Positions 20,606 to 31,407 of a stretch of DNA of 64,000 nucleotides are shown one piece after another. Each line of letters opens with the position of its first letter. The stretch's first letter is position 1. The DNA comes from Hepsetus odoe (Eukaryota > Chordata > Actinopteri > Characiformes > Hepsetidae), in NCBI GenBank assembly GCA_017165825.1, contig CM029369.1, positions 784,102 through 848,101 on the forward strand, written 5' to 3'. Position numbers and translations under genes: made by a program. The notes beneath the pieces are model-generated. The model was not told the origin of the DNA. It made no database searches and saw only the letters and a list, made by a program, of their open reading frames with translations.

Positions 20606-20783
20606 TGAGACTATTCCTGTCACTGAAAGGCACAGCACAGTGAATCACAACCAAATCTCCCTCTCCTGCATTTTACCCACACACACCGCGCAGCAGGGGC
20701 AGCTATTGAAAGCGCCGGGGAGCAGTGATGGGCACAGTACCTTGCTCACGTGGGGGGGGCTCTCTAACCACTAGACCACCGCT
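20606..20783 (-). mobile_element. SINE-A copy, minus strand, inside purine tract
   Basis: Reverse complement blocks: GAGACTATTCCTGTCACTGA (degenerate tail), CAGCACAGTGAATCACAACC, CTATTGAAAGCGCCGGGGAG, CACAGTACCTTGCTCACG, then AACCACTAGACCACCGCT, the reverse complement of the head. The box B region is deleted. Purine-rich sequence continues on both sides. Confidence 0.84.
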
Positions 20784-21464
20784 TTAGGAGAGAGAGGAAG
20801 AATTAGCAGAGCGCAATAAAAGAGAGACGAAAAGGGAAAGAGATGAAGACCATATGTGTGTGAGTGGAGAGAAGGGAGAGGAGAGAGATTTAAAAAAGAG
20901 AACGAGAGATGAGGAGAAGAGAAAGGAGTAAGGGACAGAGAGAGAGCAACAGATGACCTTAACCCTCAGAAACACGTGACTGTACAGTATTTTAGTGCAT
21001 TTAGCAGATTGTTATGTTTAATGAAATTCTTTAGTTCCATCTGTGTAGATAAATAGCGGTGAATAAGCAGTTAATCACAGTGTCGATCTGCGTATTTTGA
21101 GGAAAACAGAAAGCACAGGCCCAGACCACATCATAACGCCGGAACCAAATCAAGACAAGCTGTGTCAGGGGTTATTGGAACTTTATGGGTCCTGATAGAC
21201 AAAATAAAACAGCCATGGAATGAATTAAAGTGTTTAACAAACAAAGAGTGAGCTTTATTTCATTGTGGAAACCAGTCAGGCTATGTGGAAGGTGTCTGAT
21301 GGTACAAATTATTACCACATTACAGGATATAATCACACCAGAAACAACCGAGATGATCTTATTGAAATGAAGATTATGTTCCTAAAGTCAGTTGCCAACG
21401 AGCAGCCATGCATTCCATCTAAGTATGAAATTATTAATCCTTATTAGCATATTAATCATCCCGG
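20784..21464. other. Purine-rich sequence then unassigned DNA
   Basis: 20784-20950 is AG-rich and continues the tract interrupted by the SINE. 20950-21464 shows no feature. Confidence 0.5.
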
Positions 21465-21612
21465 GTGAACAGTCTAGAGTGGAAGAGAGTGAGAAGGCTA
21501 GAGTGCAGGCAGGTTGGAACAGAAGAAGAGTGACAGGGAGTGACTGTGACAGACGGGACCAGCAAGGGTGAAAGGAAAGGTTTACAGGGCAGACCAGCTA
21601 TGTTATTCCTTA
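21465..21612 (+). mobile_element. RTE-like LINE fragment
   Basis: AGAGTGCAGGCAGGTTGGAA, GACTGTGACAGACGGGACCA, GTGAAAGGAAAGGTTTACAG and CAGACCAGCTATGTTAT correspond to the ..RVQAGWN..CDRR..RVKGKVYR..RPAML region seen also at 58480-58600. Frames are broken. Confidence 0.75.
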
Positions 21613-21635
21613 GAGAGCCAGTATATATAAAAAAA

Positions 21636-22310
21636 CAAACTGAGGGGACCAAGGACAGAGCCTTGGGGAACACCAGTAGTAGTGCATAATGACGACCTTG
21701 CCATGACACTTGATGTTGTCGGTCTTCTGGGTTGGAAAACCTCGACCAGGCTGTACCAGCAATCCCCAGGATGGAGAGAATGATCAGGAGGATCTGATCA
21801 AAGAAGTGTTTGAGCGATGTAGGGGAGACGATCTGAACACATCTTCTGAAGCAAAGTTGATGGGATGGGATCAAGTGGAGAGGTGTGGGATTGTTGGATG
21901 TCAGGAGCAACGGCGACATCCTCCAGAGAGATGTGAGAAAGCATGATTTGAGGACTGCGGGGTGGTTGCAGAGGGACACGAGGCATGTCAGTCAGATGGA
22001 AGGATTGTCTAATTGCTTTAGTTTTCTCATTGAAGAATGAAGCAAAGTCTTCTGGGAGAAAGCTGGAAAATACAGGTGCGGAGGAAGTGATTTACATGAT
22101 GAAAAGGTGACAAAATCTTTCCAAAAGCTTGCTATGTAGAAAGCTGACTTGGCAGACGTAGTTCAGAAGAAGGTCAGAGCATTGTGATCTCCTCTAATTT
22201 TTCTAGCTGGTCTCATTAATCTCCGGGTTGTTGCTAGAACTTCAGAGAACCGTGGTGCTAGTGGCTAGACTGCAAGATGAGTTCAAACAGATTCTCAAGT
22301 CTCAGAAAGG
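21636..22310 (-). mobile_element. L2 LINE reverse-transcriptase fragment, minus strand
   Basis: Reverse complement of 21643-21673 encodes GVPQGSVLGP, the conserved reverse transcriptase block of L2/CR1 elements. Upstream in that reading (21798-21986) occurs SPLDPIPSTLLQKM, matching the N-terminal RT region of L2. The order is correct for a single degenerate element on the minus strand; the ORFs (62-175 aa) are broken. Confidence 0.78.
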
Positions 22311-22404
22311 CACGTTAAAGTCAACTAATGCCTGTATAGTATAGTCATATGCATTCAACTGTTGTTTGCTTTTCACATTGTCATCCATCCTCTACAACAC
22401 ACCC

Positions 22405-22500
22405 AAACCAAAAATGCCCGTCCCCAAAAGTGCCTAAGTTGGACTCAGCACTCCCCAATTCTGTTTGGGACAAGCGGCAGATAATGGATGATGGATGGAT
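22405..22500 (+). mobile_element. SINE-B 3' end fragment
   Basis: CACTCCCCAATTCTGTTTGG, GACAAGCGGCAGATAATGG and a GATGG tail match the SINE-B 3' end. The upstream part is decayed. Confidence 0.75.
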
Positions 22501-22504
22501 TACA

Positions 22505-22870
22505 TTGGGAAGTATTTTATTTCTTATCTCTCAGAATTTCTCCAGCCATATTCTCCCACCGGCAAGCCCAGATCTTTCTCTCTTCCATCCTCTCTGCTGT
22601 CTGTCCCCAACACCAGACTGTCCATTTGGGGCTCCAGAGATTTTAGGGATGCAGCTCCCAAGCTGTTGAAATCTCTTCCACAAAACCTTAGATAAATTAA
22701 AACTCTACTTTCAAAGTCTGATTATAAATGTATCTATTCTCTCTCTGCTACTCCTCCCCTTTGGTTACTTGATTTTTTTTCTCTCTCCTTAATGTCCCTA
22801 ATTGTGAAGCGTTCTCGGGTTTGTGAAAGGTGCTTTATAAATACAACTTCTGGTTGTTGTTGAAGTATTT
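22505..22870 (+). mobile_element. L2 LINE 3' end
   Basis: The frame 22495-22695 encodes TRLSIWGSRDFRDAAPKLLK followed by SLPQNLR, resembling the L2 C-terminal (FGD.AFS.AAPRLWNSLP) motif. The 3' UTR contains GTGAAAGGTGCTTTATAAAT, the usual L2 3' terminal motif, then TTGTTGTTG. 5' truncated. Confidence 0.85.
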
Positions 22871-22924
22871 GCAAATCCAGAGTCAGCTTACTGTTCTGAA
22901 GGTTGACAGTTCCACAGCCCACCA

Positions 22925-23920
22925 TGTAGCATTTTTAATCGGACTTTGAAAGAGGGTAGAGTTTTAATTTCTCTAAGGTTTTATGGAAGAGATTTAATAG
23001 CTAGAGCTGCAACTCAAAATTCTGGATTTAGGCTGGAAGAAGAAGATCTGAGGTTGTGATTGGGAGAATATGGCTGGAGTATTTCTGAGAGATAGTGAGG
23101 AACGAGGCCAATGAGGGCTTTAAATAAAGAGAGGTTTTAAAGCAGTACGATATTGGAACAGGGAGGTGGGTTGAGGACAGGAGTGATGTGAGGATCGTTT
23201 AGCGTGGGTGAGAAACCCTAGCAGCTGACTTTGACAAACTGAGACCAGCTATACATTCATCTGGTGAACCAATGAACAAAGCATTGTAATAGTTGCTTCT
23301 TTGCAGAAATAAATGCAAGGATGAGCATTTCTGCATCGTTTACAAAGAGGGCAGGGCGGACATGAAAAAACGAGTCTTAGACACGGAGTTAATGTGGTCT
23401 TCAAAGGTCAGAGCAGAATCAAAAATAATGCCAAGGTTGTGAGCAGCGGGTGATGTTTAACAACAGTGCCGTTGATAAGCAGGTTAAAGTTTCCATAAGA
23501 TGAGGTTGTTGACTTTGATCCTATTAGTATGAGGTCAATTTAGATCTGTATTGCTTCAGTTTGGCTTCAGCTAAGGTCTGAAATGCAGGTAAAGAGGGAA
23601 GGTGGAGGAATGGTAGGGGCTTACAGCTGATATAAATTCTTGGGTGTCACGTGTAGCAGTGAAAATTGAGACCAAGGTTGTGGATGATTTCTCTTCCTAA
23701 GGGCAGTATATAGATGGTAAAGGAGTGGTCCTAGAACTGATCTCGTGGAACACCAACAGAAGCCAAAGAGGATTCATGCTTGGGAATAGAGATGAACTGC
23801 TGTCTGTCTGAAAGATATGAACTTAACCAAAAGAGAGCAGAACCAGAGATACCAATAGCAGATAGTCTGGAGAGAAGGAAGTGAGAACCAAGGCTGCAGT
23901 TTAGTTAAGCAACAGAAAGA
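22925..23920 (-). mobile_element. L2 LINE 3' half, minus strand
   Basis: The minus-strand reading runs from an LSAIGISGSALFW-like stretch (about 23820-23860) and LSDRQQF (about 23805) through a GVP..SVL..-like block (about 23740) to the L2 C-terminal region near 23030. It ends in the same 3' sequences as 22505-22735 but in inverted orientation. Numerous stops. Confidence 0.82.
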
Positions 23921-24764
23921 CTCCAGCTAGCTCACCAAATGAAGTGGATTCTAGAAGCGCAACTGTGTGAGTGTGAACTTCTACTACTAATGATCTCAAG
24001 CTGAATTATCTGGACTCTGGAAGATGGCCACGGTGTGTGTGTGTGTGTGTGTGTGTCTGTTTCCCACACACTCCTCCACACATTCTACCCTGAGATGTGG
24101 ATCAGTGGAACACCACATCAGGCCGGATCACACACACTCACACACTGGAGGCTCCACCCAGCCACAGACCAGAGGGAGTTTACCAACTGAACACACTGAC
24201 ACACACCTCCTTCACCTGCTGTTTGCCGTTTGTGTGTAAACAACATGATTACACTCCGCGATAACCATCCAGCGGTTCTGGCGTCACCAGACACCAAATT
24301 AAAGTTGCCAGCATTCCCTTAGCCTGAGGAAAGTTCAAGGAGTGTGATTCTGGGGATCAGAAACGCTGTGCTGACCCCTTCAGAACGTCCTATCCGTTTC
24401 AATCAGACTGTCTAAGGATTCTCACTATTTGGCCGGTGTAACCTGTTTTAATTTCTTTTGACATTCTTGGCACATTTATGGAAAACTGATCACTGGAAAG
24501 ATGTGCCCGATGCTCCAAACTGGAAACCAAAGCCATCGAGGTGGTGCAAATGTGAGGCTGATGTTCTCCACATCTGGAAAAACAACATTTTTGTCAGTGT
24601 TTCTGGAAAATGGCCTATCGGACCTGAAGGAGACCAGCATCGGCCTCCAGCTGTTACCCTCCCTGTGCTAAAGTTCCTCGGTGACCTCTCCACTGACCCA
24701 GAACACCCCTCTCATCATCCATAGGTTCACTACTTTGCTTCCAAACTTTCTTGTATGTTTCATG
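23921..24764. other. Unassigned stretch with a (GT)n run
   Basis: A GT microsatellite lies at 24031-24056. The region 24450-24720 holds an 88-aa plus ORF and an overlapping 67-aa minus ORF. Neither has a recognisable domain. Confidence 0.45.
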
Positions 24765-25135
24765 TCTTGTTGAGGAACAGTTCTCCAGATCTCTCCTTGA
24801 AGGACAGTGTTGTTGTTCCCCTATTTTCAGTCCAGTCTCTGTACTTGAGCAGTTCTGTGATCTTCCTGAAGGACAGTGTTGTTGTCTCTCATTTTCAGTC
24901 CAGTCTCTGTACCTGAGCAGTTCTCCCAGATCTTCCGAAGGCTGATACAGTGTTGTTGTTCTCATTTTCAGTCCAGTCTCTTGTACCTGAGCAGTTCTCC
25001 AGATCTTCCTGAAGGACAGTGTTGTTGTCTCTCATTTCCTAGTCCAGTCTCTGTACCTGAGCAGTTCTCCAGATCCTCCTGAAGGACAGTGTTGTTGTCT
25101 CTCATGTTCAGTCCAGTCTCTGTACCTGAGCCGTT
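24765..25135 (+). repeat. 68-bp tandem repeat, about five units (dispersed family, copy 1)
   Basis: The unit reads CAGTTCTCCAGATCTTCCTG, AAGGACAGTGTTGTTGTCTC, TCATTTTCAGTCCAGTCTCT, GTACCTGAG. The left edge (CTTGTTGAGGAACAG) resembles the edges at 33358 and (inverted) 58797. The array is the most expanded of four loci. Confidence 0.93.
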
Positions 25136-25929
25136 TCAGAAGCAGTGTGAGATCATCTCCACAGAGAACGGAGAACTAAAGGCAGCAACAGCCAAAGAAA
25201 AGCTTTAGCAGGTCCTTCAAGAAGCCTGGAGAAGAGGTCCTGAAGAAGACTTCAGGAAAGGAGCGCTATCTTAAGAGATTTGAGGCTGTGCTACAGAATA
25301 ACAGTGTTGGTGTGAACATGGATCTTGAAGCTGGTTAGAATGAAACTCTCTTTGTGTTTAGAGTGGAGTTACATGTGTTTGTACAGAAACGACCCTTCTC
25401 ACTTTCCCACAGAACTGAAATGAGACTTTTACACAGTTCTGAAACTGATCTGTTCCATAATGCCCCAGAACCTGGTGTTAAACAGGACTTGGTATCAGAT
25501 AGCAGCACTACTGAAGCGTTACGTGCCATTTTAATGTGGGATAAGAGAACATGCCCACTTCTGGCCCTTTTGGATTTTCACTTGACCTACATTACTGTGC
25601 ATAAATAATACACACTTAAACAAATGGTTTAAAACTGTTTAAAGTGGCATAGTTGTTTTACTGACCCCAAAATCACGAAGCCCCATCAGAGTAAATTAAA
25701 ATAAAGACAAATTCAGTAAAAAGTCATATGGATGTCTGTTTTAAGCAGTTGATCTCTTATGAGCTGGTTTCACTTCCATCAGCAGCTCCTGAATGAACTT
25801 AATGAAACATCGATTCGCAGAAGAAGGTGTCGGTTAGGACCCACTGATTATCCTGGGATTCACCGAGGAGAGAAAAGTTACTTTCACAAACGTCACATAG
25901 ATCTGTATTTTATAGGTTGGTGTTTAACC
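25136..25929. other. Unassigned stretch downstream of 68-bp repeat
   Basis: 25200-25300 translates with one stop to fragments such as LQEAWRRGPEEDFRK, faintly like a Tc1-type transposase C-terminus, but I do not trust this enough to call. Other ORFs are short. Confidence 0.35.
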
Positions 25930-26022
25930 CTAGTGATTTTAGTGGTTAGAGTTTATGAACGAGGCCCCATACTGTCCCCATCACTGCTCCCTGGGTGCTG
26001 GATACGTCGGTCCTTTGCAGGA

Positions 26023-26062
<40 letters not shown>

Positions 26063-26158
26063 ATATAGAGGATGTGTTTCTGGTTGTGGTTCACTGTAAA
26101 AGGTGCTGTGGTCAAAATGATGATTAGTCACTTTCACTTCACTTTCACTTTCACCTTA
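25930..26158 (+). mobile_element. SINE-A copy carrying an expanded (GT)n
   Basis: TTTTAGTGGTTAGAGTTTAT head remnant, ATACTGTCCCCATCACTGCT, CCCTGGGTGCTGGATACGTC, then GT repeats at 26024-26060, TAATATAGAGGATGTGTTTC, GTTGTGGTTCACTG and a CACTTTCACTTCACTTTCAC end. The microsatellite lies exactly where other copies have the short GTGTGTGTG before TTAAATACAGAGG. Confidence 0.85.
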
Positions 26159-26369
26159 GGTCAAATTAAGAACTCCAAAACTCGGATCGGCCTCCAGCGG
26201 TGCTGCTGCGTTACAGGTCATTTTTTTGTCTGTGAAAAGAAAATCTGCCCCCTGCTGGTCCTGCTGGGTCTGGAGCTTTGATGGAGGTGAAGAAGAGCTG
26301 AGAAACAGATGGTCTGCAGGCTTTATCTGTAAACCTAATGGATCACTTGTGGAGGAGACTGATGGAGGT

Positions 26370-26705
26370 GGTGGTCTTCTTCTTCTTCTTCTTCTTTGGC
26401 TGCTCCCATTTAGGGGTCACTACAGCGAATCATCCAGTTTCCATTTCCTTCCAACTCAACCCATATAATATAGCTGGTCTCACTATCATCTCCAACCTGT
26501 ATAGCACAGCTGGTCTCACTACTGCCCTGTAAACCTTCCCTTTCACTCATACTGGTACCAGTCTGTCACAGATCACTCCTGTCACTCTCTCCACCCATTC
26601 CAACCAGCCTGCACTCTCTTCTTCACCTCTCTTCCACACTCGCTGTTACTCTGAACAGTTGATCCCAAGTATTTAAACTCCTCCACCTTCACCTCTCTTA
26701 CTCCA
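26370..26705 (-). mobile_element. RTE-like LINE fragment with two 36-bp internal units, minus strand
   Basis: Plus-strand CTTCTT tail and TGGCTGCTCCCATTTAGGGG, GTCACTACAGCGAATCATCC are the reverse complement of the 3' end. Then come two units of CATATAATATAGCTGGTCTC type (26461-26530), TAAACCTTCCCTTTCACT, GTCTGTCACAGATCACTCC, CAACCAGCCTGCACTCTCTT and TTAAACTCCTCCACCTTCAC. The sequence between the 3' tail and the repeat units is deleted relative to the 59.99-60.6 kb copy. Confidence 0.85.
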
Positions 26706-27281
26706 AACCAGTGGTAGGATATTCGACCAAGAGGTTGTAGTTTCACTCTCAACCCAGCAATTCACCTCTGTTTGGTTCTGAGTTATGAACCACAGAACCT
26801 ACCGCTCTTTCCGGAGAGACACAGTCCCTAATTAGAAGGAAGTTGGTCTGATTAGATAAATTGCCAGGTAGTTGAACCTGATCAAGCAGACAGAGGTTTA
26901 CAGGTTTTAAAAAACTAGTGTCTTGTTGATGATGAAGGAAATGTTGTGAGAGCATTTATCTCCAAAAGTAATCAAGAAGGTAAGAGACTCTTTATTAAGC
27001 TTGGTTTAAAGTTAGGAGTGTGTCAAGCTGTCATTCTGGGCATAGAAACACCAAACATAGACACTGGTGAGAGGGAGAGAGAGAGCGAGAGGAATGAGAA
27101 GCCATTAATCTGGCTGCTGATGACCGCCAGTCCCTTCTCGACCCTTTAAAGAAAGGTAGGACTGTTAATAAAGTGCTTAAAAGTCTCTTTTGGCAGATTT
27201 GTGGTCAGTAATTGTGCTTAATAAATAACATGCTTTGGTCCAAATAAGTGTTACTAGTTGTTTTATGGGGCAATAGCAGGC

Positions 27282-27282
<1 letters not shown>
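26706..27282. other. Unassigned stretch
   Basis: No element or gene recognised. The 67-68-aa ORFs lack motifs. Confidence 0.4.

Positions 27283-27325
<43 letters not shown>
27283..27325. repeat. (GT)n microsatellite
   Basis: Pure GT run. Confidence 0.97.
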
Positions 27326-27326
<1 letters not shown>

Positions 27327-27477
27327 CTACAGTACAGAAGGCAGAATCATGTGAGAACAGGGAACAAGTAAATAATTCAACTGAACAAAGCAGCTCATGG
27401 CTAGATTCACACAAGATCAAAGATATGGAATAATATAGCAATCAACAAAAAGTGTTAAAACATTCAACATTTCCTTA

Positions 27478-28880
27478 TTTATATACACTATATACTATGT
27501 ACAAACTGTCTCTATATACACTATATACTATATAAACTGTCTCTATATACACTATATACTATAGAAACTGTCTCTATATACACTATATACTATATAAACT
27601 GTACTATATACACTATATAATATATAAACTGTCTCTCTTATATACACTATATACTATATAAACTGTTCTATATACACTATATACTAGATAAACTGTCTCT
27701 ATATACACTATATACTATATAAACTGTCCTATATACACTATATACTATATAAACTGTACCATATGTAATAATTTACATACTATATAAACCGTCTCTACAT
27801 ACACTACATAATATATAAACTGGTACCATATAATTTATATACTATACAAACTGTCTCTATATACACTATATACTATATAAACTTCATTCTATATACACTA
27901 TATACTATATAAACTGTACTATATAACACTCATACACTATATAAACTGTACTATATACACTATATAATATATAAACTGTCTCTATATACACTATATACTA
28001 TATAAACTGTCTCTGTATACACTTTATACTATATAAACTGTCTCTATATACACTATATAATTATATAAACTGTACTATATACACTACATACTATATAAAC
28101 TGTCTCTATATACACTATATACTATATAAACTGTACTATATACACTATATACTATATAAACTGTCTCTATATACTATATACTATATAAACTGTAATTATA
28201 TACACTATATACTCATATAAACTACTATATACACTATATACTATATAAACTGTAATTATATACACTATATACTATATAAACTGGTCTCTATATACTCTAT
28301 ATAATTATATAAAACTGTACTATATACACTATATACTATATAAACTACTATATACACTATATACTATATAAACTGTACTATATACACTATATACTATATA
28401 AACTGTCTCTTATATACACTATATACCATATAACTGTACTATATGGCCATTATATACTATATAAACTTGTCTCTATATACAATTATATACTATATAAACT
28501 GGTGAATCATATAATACTATATACTATATAAACTGTCTCTATATACACTATATACCATATAAACTGTACTATATACACTATATACTATATAAACTGTACT
28601 ACATACACTATATACTATATAAACTACTATATACACTATATACTATATAAACTGTACTATATACACTATATACTATATAAACTGTACTATATAATAATTA
28701 TATACTCATATAAAACTACTATATACACTATATACTATATAAACTGGTAATTATATACACTATATACTATATAAACTGTCTCTATATACACTATATACTA
28801 TGTATAAACTGTACTATATACACTATATACTATATAAACTGTCTCTATATACACTATATACTATATAAACTGTTCTATAT
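27478..28880. repeat. 1.4-kb AT-rich satellite, 29-31 bp unit
   Basis: About 45 units of TATATACACTATATACTATA plus TAAACTGTCTC or TAAACTGTAC. Each unit contains self-complementary TATATA blocks, so local cruciforms or slippage are plausible. Two unit endings (CTGTCTC and CTGTAC) alternate irregularly. Single-base insertions such as ATAATTATATAAACTG and CATATAAAC are frequent, possibly sequencing noise. Confidence 0.97.
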
Positions 28881-29697
28881 ACAAACTAGAATCTTGGAAA
28901 TTGACAGAAATATTAGAAATCATTGATATTTGTTGACCTCCAAACCTTCTGCTGTTCCAGGTGGAAATGAAATCACAGAATTTCGATGTGGACTGTTTGC
29001 AGGCCGTCCGTCTGGCGCTGATCAGAAAGCAACTTTGTCCTCAAATGTCCTCTGCTGAGCAGAATCTGGATTTGATCTTTCTTTATTTCAGATAAAGGAG
29101 CTGTATGGCTGTAATTAGAGGAGAGGGGGATGAAAGAGTCTTTCTTTTTCTTTCTTTCTCCCATTCTTTTCTGTCCTTCACTTCAGGTTGCTTTAGGACA
29201 CATTCGAGATTTGTTGTCATCTACAATAAAATTCTTACTTCAATACCTTTTCACAGACTGAAACACAACACAGTCAACATATGGTGGAAAAGTGCAAGAA
29301 ATTAAATAACAGTATCACCAGATCGAATACTAAACTCCAAAACAGGTAAATATACTATATAATCAATGGATGGATGGATGGATAATAATATAATACTTCT
29401 GAATTTTTTATCTGTTCTATTCTGGTATTTTGCTGAAAATAATATTTGATTGTGCTGTGCAGTGTTCGCGGTCCTGGTTTGGATAAGCGGCTCAGATGGT
29501 GGATGGACGGTCATTTTATTTTCTCATCGCTGTTTATAGAGTAAGAAATTCTTATCTTATTAATATTCATATTTTTAAATAAACCTTTGGCATAGACTGA
29601 TGCCATGTTTAAATTTCCTGATTTATTTTTATCTTCTTTAAAAAACTATTGTGAATTCCTTCTCTCCGATTGAAAAGGTGATTTAGTTTTTGGATCT
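28881..29697. other. Unassigned stretch
   Basis: Contains GGATGGATGGATGG at about 29366-29382 and GATGGTGGATGGACGG at 29496-29511, which look like LINE or SINE tail remnants. GATTGTGCTGTGCAGTG..GGTCCTGGTTTGGATAAGC near 29450-29490 may be a decayed RTE or SINE end. No gene. Confidence 0.45.
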
Positions 29698-29895
29698 CCA
29701 GGATCGGAAGCTTGTGGGTTCAACATTCCAGACCAGAGGCTTGCCTTGAGTTTCCCTCAAGCAAATTACCGTCCCCATCACTGCTCCCCGGGGGCTGGAT
29801 ATGTCTGCCCCCTGCTGGACGGTGTGTGTGTGTTGAATACAGAGGATGTGTTTGGTTGTGTTCATGCTGATAGTCACTTTCACTTCACTTCAGCA
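29698..29895 (+). mobile_element. SINE-A copy, 5' truncated
   Basis: Starts CCAGGATCGGAAGCTTGTGG, then a box-B-like GGGTTCAACATTCC, CAAATTACCGTCCCCATCAC, CTCCCCGGGGGCTGGATATG, TGCCCCCTGCTGGACGGTGT, GTTGAATACAGAGGATGTGT and the end AGTCACTTTCACTTCACTTC. Box A is missing. Confidence 0.87.
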
Positions 29896-30092
29896 TATGC
29901 CATAAATAAAACCTGTATCATCAAACTATTAATGAATAAGAAAAAAAAAGTAAATCAGCAGCAGAAAAGGTCCGGTACTGGGACTGGTACCAGGTGAGAC
30001 AATGATGGCAGCGTCCTGGCGCCAAAGCCCAGTGTTGGGTGATGACTTGAAAGAACTCGTTCCATCATCTGGATACAATTGGGTTGTTATGC

Positions 30093-30260
30093 CTTGTGTG
30101 TGTGTGTATGTGTGTGTCTGTCTGTTTGTGAGTGTGTGTATTTGTGTGTGTGTGTGTGTGTGCATGCAGCATGTGTATGTGTGATTGTGTGTATTTGGGT
30201 ATGTGTGTGTGTGTACGTATGTATGAGTGTGTTTGTGTGTGTGTGTATGTATGTGTGAGT

Positions 30261-30301
<41 letters not shown>
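30093..30301. repeat. Compound (GT)n tract
   Basis: GT-rich sequence with TATG, TTTG and CTG interruptions. Both strands give Cys/Val or His/Thr ORFs that are not proteins. Confidence 0.96.
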
Positions 30302-30302
<1 letters not shown>

Positions 30303-30587
30303 CAGCGTGGGCCGAACAGCTGCCAGCATTTTAGGAGTGACTCTCCTGCACACAGGGAGGTAGAGGAGGCGGGGGGTCAGAGACATGAAGCCACACAGGA
30401 CGCAGCCCAGTCCCACATGGTCCCCCTGGCAGGACGCTCAGAGTTTGACCCCTGGTGACCCCGGACCAGCCCCGAAACTGGGTGAGTTCAGGCACACGGT
30501 TCCCATAAAACACAGTCAGACCTTCCCGACATGCAGGAGAATCCTGTTTGACCCAACATTTGGGAAGTGATTGGAAATGCTTGTCAC
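30302..30587. other. GC-rich unassigned gap between GT and CA arrays
   Basis: Non-repetitive and GC-rich, flanked by a GT array on one side and a CA array on the other (an inverted microsatellite pair). No domain in the ORFs crossing it. Confidence 0.4.
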
Positions 30588-30672
30588 ACGCACACACACA
30601 CACACACACATGCACATGCACACGCACACACACCCACAAACACACACACACACGCACACACACACACATGCA
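30588..30672. repeat. (CA)n tract with CGCA/TGCA interruptions
   Basis: CACACA repeats with scattered G and T substitutions. Confidence 0.95.
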
Positions 30673-31407
30673 CGTGCGCATTATGCACAATATTTACCAG
30701 CAGACCAATTAAACCGCATTATTAGATTATCAGATGCCGTGAGAGGAGATTAGTATGCGGATGTGCACAAAAACCAGAGGACTTTTATTATGTTATAATT
30801 TGCTTTCTTATAACAAACTGTAATTTTGACCAAAAATATTAATTATATTTATTAATACACCATCAGCTCTCCGGCATTTCAATCCTAAATAAGCACCATA
30901 TCCAGATTTATCTTACTTCTTATGTTTAACCTCTAATTTTACATTTTTTTTCTTAAATTTTTATATTTGATTTTTGATTATTTTGTAATCTTTTTTATCT
31001 ATTAAATTTTATATAGCAGTGCATAAAAATGTACAAATTGAAATAAGCCTGCTTTGGCTCAAGATTCCCAACATCCAGACCGTCTCAGACTAAATGGACA
31101 CAAACACAGAAGAGACGTCCCTCTGTGTCCATCGGTGCAGGACAGAGTGAAGGAGAGTGAGAGAGAGGACAGGGAGAGTGGACGGTGGAGTTCAGGGTGT
31201 GTGGAGTGTGTGTCCGTGATGGAGAACTAGTAGAGACGGTGATGAAAGTGAAGCGGTGAAGTTCATGTGGATTATTTTCAGTAGATTGTTTTTATTGGAG
31301 TTGAAGTTCGAGGCTTTAATAGTCTTTAATTCTATTAATATGGAGTGAGATTCAGTTCACTTTCAGCACAGACAGACGCTCCAGACGTCCTTCAGAGGAG
31401 ACACGTC
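30673..31407. other. Unassigned stretch
   Basis: AT-rich 30780-31020, then mixed. No gene or element recognised. Confidence 0.4.

Noticed and set aside
19790..20638. 282-aa Ser/Leu-rich ORF on the minus strand
   Set aside because: Produced by (GA)n. The same applies to the ORFs at 61627-62421, 62401-62922 and 38972-39478.
24458..24724. 88-aa ORF as an exon
   Set aside because: An overlapping antisense ORF of similar length exists, no splice sites stand out and no domain is recognised.
25200..25320. Tc1-like transposase C-terminus
   Set aside because: The similarity (LQEAWRRGPEEDF) is short and there is a stop just upstream; no terminal repeats or TA sites were found around it.
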